A stretch of 7,682 bases of DNA, taken from Fidelibacterota bacterium UBA1134. GTDB taxonomy: Bacteria; Fidelibacterota; Marinisomatia; Marinisomatales; S15-B10. The notes beneath the pieces were generated by a model, which was not told where the DNA came from, ran no database searches, and was given only the letters and a program-made list of their open reading frames with translations. Where the stretch lies: positions 5,424 to 13,105 of the forward strand of contig DCAL01000015.1 of assembly GCA_002311975.1 (NCBI GenBank), written 5' to 3'. Positions 1 through 6,286 of this stretch are shown one piece after another. A program made the position numbers and the translations under genes. Position 1 is the first letter of the stretch. The number at the start of each line of letters is the position of its first letter.

Positions 1-326
1 AAGAATACGTGCTGGACTCAAGCCGGTGCATTTCCTATCTGACAATTGAGCATCGCGGCGATCTGCCCGAAGAGATGGCAGACCGGCTTCACGGCTGGAT
101 ATATGGCTGTGATATCTGCCAGGAGGTCTGCCCCTGGAATGTCAAGTTTGCCCGCAAAAGCAGTGAAGATTCTTTCGCGCCACGCTGTGAAGTAGTGGAG
201 AGGAAGGAGGCGGAATGGATGGCTATGACAGAGGATAACTATGGCCGAACATTTAGGAAAAGTGCCGTGAAACGGACTAAATTTGTGGGGCTGAAGAGGA
301 ATATTTCAGCCTGCAGTCAGAAGTAA
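1..326 (+). CDS. queG: Epoxyqueuosine reductase QueG, C-terminal part (5' end outside window)
   Basis: QueG reduces epoxyqueuosine to queuosine, the last step of queuosine synthesis at the tRNA wobble position; it is a cytoplasmic cobalamin and 4Fe-4S enzyme. Only about the last 107 codons are present. The frame is already open at base 3 (Glu-Tyr-Val), so the GTG at 9 is an internal valine and not a start. Visible family marks are RCISYLTIEHRG, which holds one cluster cysteine, followed by GCDICQEVCPWN with three more. The C-terminal TFRKSAVKRTKFVGLKRN matches the usual QueG tail. The stop is TAA at 324-326. The elbB start follows after 69 bp on the same strand, so co-transcription is possible. 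The identification rests on recognised motifs and is firm; the catalytic cobalamin domain lies upstream of the window and cannot be checked. Confidence 0.93.
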   Translation, partial: EYVLDSSRCISYLTIEHRGDLPEEMADRLHGWIYGCDICQEVCPWNVKFARKSSEDSFAPRCEVVERKEAEWMAMTEDNYGRTFRKSAVKRTKFVGLKRNISACSQK

Positions 327-384
327 GATTCGGAACAAAACACAACAGTGATCGTTCTGATGAACAGTTCGTTTACTGACCAAG

Positions 385-390
385 AGGAGG
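385..390 (+). promoter_or_regulatory. Strong Shine-Dalgarno site of elbB
   Basis: AGGAGG, inside the purine run GAGGAGGAGGA, lies 5 bp before ATG 396. It fixes the elbB start at 396 rather than at the upstream in-frame GTG at 348, which would add 16 residues unlike the family. Confidence 0.75.
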
Positions 391-395
391 AGGAT

Positions 396-1086
396 ATGCC
401 GGAAGTAGGTGTTGTATTGTCAGGCTGTGGCGTTAACGATGGCTCCGAGATTCATGAGTCCATCATCACGCTGCTTGCCTTGAGCCGTGCCGGCGCGGAG
501 GTCCAGTGCATGGCGCCCAATACGGATCAGCTGCATGTGGTGAATCATCTTACGGGAGAAGAGGCGGAAGGCGAAACTAGGAACGTTCTTGTGGAATCAG
601 CCCGTATCGCCCGCGGCGATATCGTGGATATTGCGATGGTCAAAGGTGATGATGTTGACGCTCTCATTTCCTCCGGCGGTTTTGGCGCCGCCAAGAACCT
701 CTGTGCGATTTCGCTGTCAAAGGGACGGACTGCACCGTCCATCCCGATGTGCTGCGCCTGACGAAAGAGATGGTATCCGCCAAGAAGCCTGTTGGGGTAA
801 TCTGTATCGCGCCCGCGCCCTCATGGCCAAAGTGATGGAAGACGCCCAAGTCAACGTCAATCTTACGATAGGGACCGATGAGGAGACAGCGTCAGCGCTG
901 GAAGGGATGGGGGCTACTCATGTTTCCTGCCCGGTAGAGGATTTCATTGTTGACCGGGAAAATAAGATCGTTTCCACGCCGGCCTACATGCTGGCGAACC
1001 GGATATCCGAAGCGGCGGAGGGGATAGAGAAACTCGTCAGTGAAGTCTTGGCCATGGTGAATGAGCCGGCGGAAGCGGCTGTCTGA
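396..1086 (+). pseudogene. elbB: ElbB-like DJ-1/PfpI family protein, disrupted by two frameshifts
   Basis: ElbB (enhancing lycopene biosynthesis protein 2) is a cytoplasmic DJ-1/PfpI-superfamily protein; the E. coli protein has glyoxalase activity. The reading passes through three frames. Frame one, from ATG 396, gives VVLSGCGVNDGSEIHES, HLTGEEAEGETRNVL and GGFGAAKNL. Frame two, from about 704, gives CDFAVKGTDCTV and then KKPVGVICIAPA, which holds the expected nucleophile cysteine. Frame three, from about 820, gives LMAKVMEDA, LTIGTD, GATHVSCPVEDFIVD, IVSTPAYMLANRISEAA and the stop at 1084-1086. The breaks fall near 702-703 (an apparent extra TG in a TGTG run) and 818-819 (an apparent extra CC in a C-rich run). 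Removing four bases restores about 228 codons, close to the 217 residues of E. coli ElbB, with no gap at either join. All three segments stay well conserved, so this is either very recent decay or sequence error. Frame one alone stops at 759-761. Confidence 0.88.
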
Positions 1087-1152
1087 GCAGCTCTCGGATT
1101 GAATGACGGGCTGATTCTGAGTGTTGTGAGACGAGCTAGGGGAATAGGGTCT

Positions 1153-1479
1153 GTGGGTACGGTGGAGCAGCCGGTCTTGAAGAAGATTGCGTCCAAGCGT
1201 GAACTCGGTCCGGGGAGTGGAAAGGTCGTCGTCCTCGATGATAAACCCATTGCCCTTTTCAACATCGGTGGTAATTATTTTGCCTTGGACAATACCTGTC
1301 CTCACCGCGGAGGTTCGCTGGGTGACGGCGAGGTGGATGGGGAGATCGTAACCTGTCCTTGGCATGGATGGGAGTTTAACTGCAGAACAGGCGAGGCGGT
1401 GGAGAATCCGGCGATCACAGTAAGTTGTTTTAGAGTAGAAAAGAAGGATGACGGCATTTATGTTGAGCTCAGAGATTAA
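1153..1479 (+). CDS. Small Rieske [2Fe-2S] ferredoxin
   Basis: A soluble Rieske-type electron carrier of about 108 residues. The two cluster-binding boxes are clear: TCPHRGG (C49, H51) and CPWHGWEF (C68, H71), 16 residues apart, the spacing of Rieske ferredoxins such as those feeding ring-hydroxylating dioxygenases, or NirD-like proteins. No membrane segment and no oxygenase catalytic domain are present, so it is a carrier and not an oxygenase. The N-terminal strand KVVVLDDKPIALFNIGGNYFALDNTC is also typical. The start is uncertain. GTG 1153 has AGGGG 10 bp upstream (1138-1142); GTG 1162 is as good by homology; the TTG at 1099 would add unrelated residues. It lies 66 bp after elbB, and the LON gene starts inside its 3' end. 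No partner reductase or oxygenase is visible, so its redox partner is unknown. Confidence 0.9.
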   Translation: MGTVEQPVLKKIASKRELGPGSGKVVVLDDKPIALFNIGGNYFALDNTCPHRGGSLGDGEVDGEIVTCPWHGWEFNCRTGEAVENPAITVSCFRVEKKDDGIYVELRD

Positions 1480-2158
1480 TTCGCCATTTGACGAAAACTT
1501 GGAGGACTTTTCCGGTGAAGCGCCGCTGTTTCCGCTTCCAAACGTTGTCTTCTATCCCAAGACGTTTCTTCCGCTTCACATTTTTGAACCTCGCTACCGG
1601 ACGATGGTGGAAGATGTTGAAGCGGGCGAAAGGATGATCTGCATGGTCTGCCTCAGACCGGAATGGGAAGATACGGCAGATAAGGAGGCGCCCATTCACT
1701 CTGTGGGGACGCTGGGATACATGGAGCAGATCGCAACCGGAGAGGATGGTACGTCCGATATTCTTCTGGTCGGATTGACCAAAGTGTTGATAGAGGAGGT
1801 GAAGTCGGATAGGCCGTACCGGATCGGCAAGCTGACGCCGGTTTCCGATGCGGCGGGAGAGGGAAACAGACAAAAACTTAAGATGCAGCTCCTAAGGTAT
1901 TTCGATGAAATCAGCGACGACGAAAGATTTGTTAGCATCACACAATTTTTTGGAGGCGGACTCGATTTTGAGATGGCAGTAAACTTCATGGCTGCCTATA
2001 CACCAGTGGATATTCAGGACAAGCAGAAGCTTCTGGAACTAGATGATCTTTCCATGAGAGCAAGAATCCTCTGTAGATTTATCGAGAGTGAACGGGCATC
2101 CTATCAATTTCCCGAAGGCGAAGGACCTCTGCCGCCGGGCGATCTCAGGATGAACTGA
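1460..2158 (+). CDS. LON substrate-binding (LON N-terminal/PUA-like) domain protein
   Basis: A stand-alone protein of about 232 residues built on the N-terminal domain of Lon protease, without the AAA+ ATPase or the Ser-Lys protease domain. The signature is PLFPLPNVVFYPKTFLPLHIFEPRYRTMV near the N-terminus, followed by GTLGYMEQI and a VGLTKVLIEEV strand. The C-terminal half (LKMQLLRYFDEI to RILCRFIESE) reads as helices, as in the Lon linker. Bacterial proteins of this type are widespread and their function is not established; substrate or peptide binding is inferred from Lon. ATG 1460 has AGGA about 11 bp upstream; ATG 1448 in the same frame would add four residues, but the purine run directly abuts it. 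It overlaps the Rieske gene by 20 bp, which suggests translational coupling. Its 3' end overlaps the opposing HD gene by 14 bp. Confidence 0.85.
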   Translation: MLSSEINSPFDENLEDFSGEAPLFPLPNVVFYPKTFLPLHIFEPRYRTMVEDVEAGERMICMVCLRPEWEDTADKEAPIHSVGTLGYMEQIATGEDGTSDILLVGLTKVLIEEVKSDRPYRIGKLTPVSDAAGEGNRQKLKMQLLRYFDEISDDERFVSITQFFGGGLDFEMAVNFMAAYTPVDIQDKQKLLELDDLSMRARILCRFIESERASYQFPEGEGPLPPGDLRMN

Positions 2159-2768
2159 GTTCTGTCACATAATTGGATTCAGTAAAGGTTCCCGCCAGCC
2201 CCAACTCCTCCGCCTTCTCCTTGAGGGCATCGATGACAAATTGTATGTGCTCATTGCGATCGACGGCCAGCTCCTCGATACCCTCCTCGATATCCTCTCG
2301 GTTTACGGAAGCGGCAAAACTCCTCTGCTTCAGCTTCTTCTTTACCGACTTAACCTTCACCTCGTGGATCGACTTTGACGGTCGGACGTAAGTAACGGCG
2401 AAGATAAATCCTGTCAGCTCGTCCACGGCGTAGAGCGCCTTTGCCATCATCGATTCTCTCTGCACGCCGGTGTAATTGGCATGTCCCATTATGGCGTCGG
2501 TGATCTCCTCCGGATAGCCCCTCTCTTTCAGGATTTTATTTCCCATGTAGGGGTGTTCGTCCGCGGTGGGGTATTTCTCGTAGTCAAAGTCGTGCAGAAG
2601 TCCTGTCGTTCCCCAGAGATCCGGGTCTCCGCCGGATCTCTCCGCAATTTTTCTCATGACCTGCTCAACTCCCAGTGCGTGTCGCCTCAGGGAATCAGAC
2701 TGTGTGTACTCGCAAAGAAGATTCCAGGCGTCCTCTCGCGTCGGCTCAATGTCAATGTTTTGGTTCAT
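2145..2768 (-). CDS. HD-domain metal-dependent phosphohydrolase
   Basis: A 207-residue soluble protein of the HD superfamily. The metal-site residues can be picked out in order: H30 (RRHALGVE), H59-D60 (LLHDFDYEKYP), H96 (IMGHANYTG) and D116 (ALYAVDELTG). This is the order expected of HD phosphohydrolases, which usually act on nucleotides or phosphate esters. The substrate cannot be read from the sequence; no GAF, PAS, RelA or tRNA-nucleotidyltransferase domain is attached. The C-terminal part (KSVKKKLKQRSFAASVN and the following acidic helices) has no recognisable motif. The start is well supported by GGAGG 5 bp upstream. It lies 22 bp after the kinase stop, so it is very probably co-transcribed and may act on a product or by-product of that pathway (inference). 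Confidence 0.88.
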   Translation of the reverse strand: MNQNIDIEPTREDAWNLLCEYTQSDSLRRHALGVEQVMRKIAERSGGDPDLWGTTGLLHDFDYEKYPTADEHPYMGNKILKERGYPEEITDAIMGHANYTGVQRESMMAKALYAVDELTGFIFAVTYVRPSKSIHEVKVKSVKKKLKQRSFAASVNREDIEEGIEELAVDRNEHIQFVIDALKEKAEELGLAGTFTESNYVTELSSS

Positions 2769-2772
2769 GGTG

Positions 2773-2779
2773 ACCTCCC
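2773..2779 (-). promoter_or_regulatory. Shine-Dalgarno site of the HD-domain gene
   Basis: On the minus strand this reads GGGAGGT, with the GGAGG core 5 bp before ATG 2768. It sits in the 22 bp gap after the kinase stop codon and is one of the clearest ribosome-binding sites here, so the HD protein is probably translated independently of the kinase even if both share one mRNA. Confidence 0.7.
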
Positions 2780-2790
2780 GGGACTTTCAA

Positions 2791-4245
2791 TCATCTGTCA
2801 GTAATATCAAGTTTACGCAGAGCGTCTCGCCAGGCGGAGACTTTTTCTAGCCGTTCTTTTGTATCCAAGTCTGGACTAAACTTTTCGTCACGATCGCCCA
2901 TAAGTTCTGTCAGTGGCTTCCCCCATTCGTGATGAGCCATCAGCTTTGCTACCCCCAGCGCCGTCATGTCTTTGCCGGCGGAGCTCCAGACGTTTCTTCC
3001 GAGGAGATCGGCGATGAACTGAAGTAGCGGCTGTCTTGATGAACCACCGGATGCGACGATATCTTCAAGCCTGATCCCACCTTTATTGTCCATGACATCG
3101 CAAATATCATGCACAAGCAGCCCGATTGATTCCATGGCGGCGCGGACAAAATGATCAGGATGATCTGACTCTCCAAGTCCAAGAATGACAGTCTCGAACT
3201 CGCCTGTCCAGTAAGGAGCGGAAATACCGTTGATCCCGGGTATGACGATCCCCTTGGTGGAACCTCCGCATCGCTCATACCACTTCATATCTTCGTGCGG
3301 GATGGTGAGATAATCTTCCAGCCATTTGAAAAGCGAACTTACACTGTTGATTGTCCCTTCGAGCAGAAAGTGGTGACTGTTTTCGTCAGAGTAGAGGACG
3401 TTGCTCAACAGAGAGGGAACAACAACCGGTTCCCGACCGCTGTTTACCAGAACCGATCCTGAAGTGCCGAAATTCATGGCGGCATCTCCAACTTTCCATC
3501 TGCCCTGTCCGATGAGGGAAGCCTGCTGGTCTCCCATGACGCACTTGAGCGGGGGAGACCCGACCTCCGCTAAAGATCCGAAATCTGTTAGTGTGGGTGA
3601 AAGTGGTGGAAGGACATGGCCGGGCAGCTCGAAGAGATCCATCAGCCGTTGGCTCCACTCCAGTTTATGGAGATTCATCAAAAGGGATCTGCCGGCGATG
3701 GATTCATCAATCAGCGCCTGCCCCGTGATTCTTTGCGTTACGAAAGCGCTAAGCGGTCCATAGAAAACGTTCCCAGCCCTGACTCTTGATGCAAGATCGG
3801 CGTCGTTCTGAAGTGAGAAAAGAAATTTGGGTCCGCCAAAATGTGGACTGAGGGGAATCCCCGTTGTCTGTTGGATCCACTCTCCATGATCCTTCAGTGC
3901 ATCCGTAATCTGGCCTGCCCGCGTATCTTGCCAGCTGATTGCGGGCGACAGCGGCTCAGCGGTCGTTTTGTCCCAAAACAGAAATGTGGAGCGTTGAAAG
4001 GCCATTCCCAAAGCGGAGGGGATGAGTGATTCGGAAGAACAGACACGGGTAAGTTCGGAGATCAGCGACTGGCACGCATGGACTATGTCAGAAGGGTCAG
4101 ACTCTACCCATCTCGGTTTTGGTCGAGACACCGCATGATTTACCTTCTTGGAGTAGAGCGGCTGGAGGTCGCTGTCGAATAGGAAAGCCTTTGTGGAGGA
4201 TGTGCCCTGATCGATGACAATAAGAGCTTCGTCAGACATGGACAT
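2791..4245 (-). CDS. FGGY-family carbohydrate kinase, glycerol-kinase-like
   Basis: A 484-residue cytoplasmic ATP-dependent sugar or polyol kinase with both actin-like domains. Family marks in order: VIDQGTSSTKAFLFD (11-24, phosphate loop), WVESDPSDI (46-54), FQRSTFLFWD (83-92), ISWQDTRAG (103-111), GDQQASL (238-244, with D239 as the expected catalytic base), NFGTSGSVLVNSG (258-270), LLEGTINSVSSLFKWLED, PGINGISAPYW (336-346), RAAMESIGLLVHDICDVM, and IVASGGSSRQPLLQFIADLLG (ATP-site region). Length and motif order match glycerol kinase. However, the E. coli GlpK residues R83-E84 correspond to R85-S86 here and Y135 to H135, so glycerol itself may not be the substrate. The stop is 22 bp before the HD gene. 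ATG 4245 and ATG 4239 (codon 3) are both possible, and neither has a clear Shine-Dalgarno site. Confidence 0.9.
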   Translation of the reverse strand: MSMSDEALIVIDQGTSSTKAFLFDSDLQPLYSKKVNHAVSRPKPRWVESDPSDIVHACQSLISELTRVCSSESLIPSALGMAFQRSTFLFWDKTTAEPLSPAISWQDTRAGQITDALKDHGEWIQQTTGIPLSPHFGGPKFLFSLQNDADLASRVRAGNVFYGPLSAFVTQRITGQALIDESIAGRSLLMNLHKLEWSQRLMDLFELPGHVLPPLSPTLTDFGSLAEVGSPPLKCVMGDQQASLIGQGRWKVGDAAMNFGTSGSVLVNSGREPVVVPSLLSNVLYSDENSHHFLLEGTINSVSSLFKWLEDYLTIPHEDMKWYERCGGSTKGIVIPGINGISAPYWTGEFETVILGLGESDHPDHFVRAAMESIGLLVHDICDVMDNKGGIRLEDIVASGGSSRQPLLQFIADLLGRNVWSSAGKDMTALGVAKLMAHHEWGKPLTELMGDRDEKFSPDLDTKERLEKVSAWRDALRKLDITDR

Positions 4246-4384
4246 CTGAAAAAAGCTAATCTTTCACTTTGAGGAGAGCGATAGGGAATCTGTAGAAAGA
4301 GAGTTTCAAGTGTAAGCCGGCTCTCTGATCGTTGCTTTTTCTTCTTGAGCGACTTTGGCGGAGCGCACAGAAAAAAGATTATGA
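4246..4384 (-). other. Intergenic gap between ferredoxin and kinase genes
   Basis: 139 bp between two minus-strand genes. The only structure I see is AGAGAG/CTCTCT (4298-4303 with 4321-4326) around a 17-base loop; on the minus strand it is followed by a mixed pyrimidine run. It could be a weak terminator after the ferredoxin, but the stem is only 6 bp. No convincing promoter or ribosome-binding site for the kinase was found. Confidence 0.3.
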
Positions 4385-4720
4385 TTACGAGATGGGGATC
4401 TCGTACACTGCTTCAAACTCTGCCATCGGAAGCATCCTGATAGCATCCCAGGTGAGCTTGGTACAGACTCGCGCACAGATTTGACAGCCGATGCATTCAT
4501 CGAAGCGGACCTGCACGGGCGGGATGGGGATACCGTATTTTTCTGGATCTACAGTTTCTATACAATCGACAGGGCAAAAGGGGATACAGACTTCACAGCC
4601 TGTGCAGCTGTCCTCATCCACAACTGCCATGAGATGCGGTTTCTTCTTTTTCTGTCCGGGGTCTCCGACCAATTCCGGAACACCCTTGTAGTGATTGTAT
4701 GGTTTTGCTGTTCTTGCCAC
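4385..4720 (-). CDS. Dicluster 4Fe-4S ferredoxin
   Basis: A 111-residue soluble electron carrier with two 4Fe-4S motifs. The first is C39-x2-C42-x2-C45-x3-C49-Pro (CTGCEVCIPFCP) and the second C76-x2-C79-x2-C82-x3-C86 (CIGCQICARVC). The proline usual after the last cysteine is replaced by threonine in the second motif, and there is an extra cysteine, C53, in CPVDC. About 38 residues precede the first cluster and include a run of four lysines (24-27); about 25 residues follow the second. It may donate electrons to an oxidoreductase coded elsewhere, as none is adjacent. The assigned start is GTG 4720, chosen because no stop or ATG interrupts the extension; it has only a weak AGG 11 bp upstream. 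ATG 4630 (residue 31) would give a protein close to the minimal ferredoxin. A promoter and a structured leader are proposed upstream. Confidence 0.85.
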   Translation of the reverse strand: MARTAKPYNHYKGVPELVGDPGQKKKKPHLMAVVDEDSCTGCEVCIPFCPVDCIETVDPEKYGIPIPPVQVRFDECIGCQICARVCTKLTWDAIRMLPMAEFEAVYEIPIS

Positions 4721-4735
4721 GATGATTTAGACCTG

Positions 4736-4777
4736 CTTGAATCGGGGAAATTAGCCCCGATTGAGTGGAGATTCAAG
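4736..4777 (-). promoter_or_regulatory. Two competing hairpins in the ferredoxin leader
   Basis: AATCGGGG (4740-4747) pairs perfectly with CCCCGATT (4755-4762) around a 7-base loop. CTTGAATC (4736-4743) pairs perfectly with GATTCAAG (4770-4777). The two stems share 4740-4743, so they cannot both form in full. Read on the minus strand, this lies 15 to 57 bases before the ferredoxin start. No U-run follows on either strand, so it is not a standard intrinsic terminator. A leader control element or an mRNA-stabilising stem is possible; it could also mark the 3' end of the transporter mRNA. Confidence 0.4.
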
Positions 4778-4805
4778 GCAAAGTTATCGAAAGTAGAGTA
4801 AGCTT

Positions 4806-4834
4806 GGTATACTTGGAGTTCTTGATGGATCCAA
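4806..4834 (-). promoter_or_regulatory. Candidate sigma-70-type promoter of the ferredoxin gene
   Basis: On the minus strand, TTGGAT (4829-4834) and TATACC (4806-4811) are 17 bp apart. Each is a partial match to TTGACA/TATAAT, with ideal spacing. A start about 7 bp downstream would give a leader of roughly 80 bases that contains the two competing hairpins. Short degenerate motifs of this kind also occur by chance. Confidence 0.3.
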
Positions 4835-4877
4835 CACAAGCGGTTCGAATGACGGTGAATCTCAGCGGTCGGAAAGG

Positions 4878-6092
4878 CTACTTCTCCACCAGGCTCATGA
4901 GCTTCTTGTGGCTTAACCCGAACACTCCGCACAGAGCGGCGCCAATCCCCATAAGAAGAAAAACTGTTGAGATAGGGATTACTTCGGCCAAGGGTCCCAC
5001 AAGACCCGAAGAGAGGGCAGTAAGTCCGATTACCGAAAGATTTACCATGGAAAAGACCCGCCCGCGGTAAACATCGGGTACCACCATCTGTACAATAGTT
5101 GTGCGCGAGATCGTAATCATGGGGATGCCGATACCGTGCAGGAAAATCAAAGCCTTTGTTGCGGAGAATGAGTCAATCCAGTAGAGAATACTGTATGTTA
5201 GTCCATCAATAACCATGCCGACGAGAAGCACCAGAGAAGGGTTCATTCCTCTCCCGAAGCGCCACAAGAGAAAGGAACCGGTGAGCATCCCCCCAGCCAT
5301 GAAGGCTTCGATGGCAGCATAGGCGGCGAAATCAAGTTGCAGCACCTCTCTCACAAAGATGGGAATTCCGAGGACAGCAGGTCCCATGATGAATATATTG
5401 TTGATGGCGGTAAGGAGGAGGAGCAGACCCATAGTCCTGTTCTCGCGTGTCACGTGTTTTAATCCTGCTATGAGGTCAGCGAAGTGTGATGGCCGGGAAT
5501 CGCCTGCAGGACGCCGCTGTTTTGATGCGGTGATGAGAGCGATACAAACCATGCTGGCGCCAAAAGTGACCGCATCGATGGTGAAAAGGTGGATGAGTCC
5601 CACCCAGGCAACGAGCAGTCCTGCCATAACGGGACCAGCGAGATGAGCGAATTGTCCAGAAGTGGATATGAAGGCGTTTGCAGCTGTAAGCCGGTTCTTG
5701 GAAACAAGTGATGGGATGAGGGCATCTCTGGCAGGATAGAAAAGGGAGGCAAAACTGGACACAGCAAACGCCAGGGCGCCAATGAGAAACGGTTGTTCTC
5801 CTCCTTTGATGAGAAAAGCTACCAACAGTCCCACCAGGAGCATTCTTACCGCATCCGAAAAAATCATGACCTGTTTTCTCGGAAAACGGTCTGCAATTAC
5901 ACCGGCGGGCAGACTGAATAGGACAGCCGGCAGGTAGGCGCTCACCGCAATGAGAGAGGTAATACTCTTGGAGCCCGTGAGCTCGAGAACCAGCCACGGC
6001 AAGGCAATCTGGTAGATGGAATCTCCCGCATGAGAAATAACGTGCCCCAGCCACAGAAGTATGATTGATCGATTAAACACTTTTGTTTGCAA
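4878..6092 (-). CDS. Major facilitator superfamily transporter, probable exporter
   Basis: A 404-residue inner-membrane protein with about 12 hydrophobic segments arranged as two groups of six. The loop between segments 2 and 3 carries the MFS motif A form GVIADRFPRKQVM (64-76), with D68, R69 and R72-K73. A central polar loop near residues 190-215 (SKQRRPAGDSRPSHF) divides the halves. The closest resemblance is to the MFS_3/EntS-like group, whose known members export siderophores, drugs or metabolites using the proton gradient; the substrate cannot be told here. The start is uncertain: TTG 6092 gives the longest form, while GTG 6080, four codons in, is an alternative. Neither has a strong ribosome-binding site, only GGA just upstream. 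It is the first gene of the minus-strand run and divergent from serS. The 157 bp gap to the ferredoxin holds a candidate promoter, so the two may not share one mRNA. Confidence 0.88.
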   Translation of the reverse strand: MQTKVFNRSIILLWLGHVISHAGDSIYQIALPWLVLELTGSKSITSLIAVSAYLPAVLFSLPAGVIADRFPRKQVMIFSDAVRMLLVGLLVAFLIKGGEQPFLIGALAFAVSSFASLFYPARDALIPSLVSKNRLTAANAFISTSGQFAHLAGPVMAGLLVAWVGLIHLFTIDAVTFGASMVCIALITASKQRRPAGDSRPSHFADLIAGLKHVTRENRTMGLLLLLTAINNIFIMGPAVLGIPIFVREVLQLDFAAYAAIEAFMAGGMLTGSFLLWRFGRGMNPSLVLLVGMVIDGLTYSILYWIDSFSATKALIFLHGIGIPMITISRTTIVQMVVPDVYRGRVFSMVNLSVIGLTALSSGLVGPLAEVIPISTVFLLMGIGAALCGVFGLSHKKLMSLVEK

Positions 6093-6122
6093 TTCCGGAT
6101 TATTTCGCTGACGAATCTGTGG

Positions 6123-6152
6123 TAGTTAGAGATTAAATCAAATTCATTTCAA
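6123..6152 (-). promoter_or_regulatory. Candidate promoter of the MFS transporter gene
   Basis: On the minus strand, TTGAAA (6147-6152, five of six to the -35 consensus) is followed after 18 bp by TAACTA (6123-6128), a poor -10 match. Its position about 30 bp before the proposed start is suitable. Weak evidence, given for completeness. Confidence 0.22.
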
Positions 6153-6158
6153 GCCATC

Positions 6159-6286
6159 ACGATCGTCTGGCAGTGCTGTCCAAAGCGTTCTAGAACAAGC
6201 GCACTTTTCATATAGTTCACTATGTCCATCAGGCGGGAAGCCCTTCATTTTCGGTATTGCCATACCCCGCCATAAATGACGGGGTA
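6159..6286. repeat. Cluster of short inverted repeats
   Basis: In order: ACGATCGT (6159-6166); GTTCTAGAAC (6187-6196); ATAGT-TC-ACTAT (6212-6223); GGTAT/ATACC (6253-6257 with 6262-6266, four-base loop); TACCCCG/CGGGGTA (6263-6269 with 6280-6286, ten-base loop). The last two overlap and exclude each other. So many dyads in 128 bp suggest a structured RNA, a cluster of regulator sites or a copy of a dispersed palindromic element; nothing in the window decides which, and there is no second copy here. Confidence 0.45.

Noticed and set aside
699..822. Programmed ribosomal frameshifting in elbB.
   Set aside because: Neither junction has a slippery heptamer or an obvious downstream stimulator, two events in one gene would be needed, and family members are read in one frame.
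892..1365. Minus-strand frame of 157 codons, and a second of 93 codons at 984-1265.
   Set aside because: Both are antisense to the conserved end of elbB and the Rieske gene and show no family features.
4740..4762. Intrinsic terminator after the MFS gene.
   Set aside because: The stem is good, but neither strand has a following run of T, and it lies over 110 bp past the MFS stop.
5476..6054. Minus-strand frame of 192 codons.
   Set aside because: It lies inside the MFS gene in another frame; the MFS frame has the membrane segments and motif A, while this one is Cys/His/Arg-rich without motifs.
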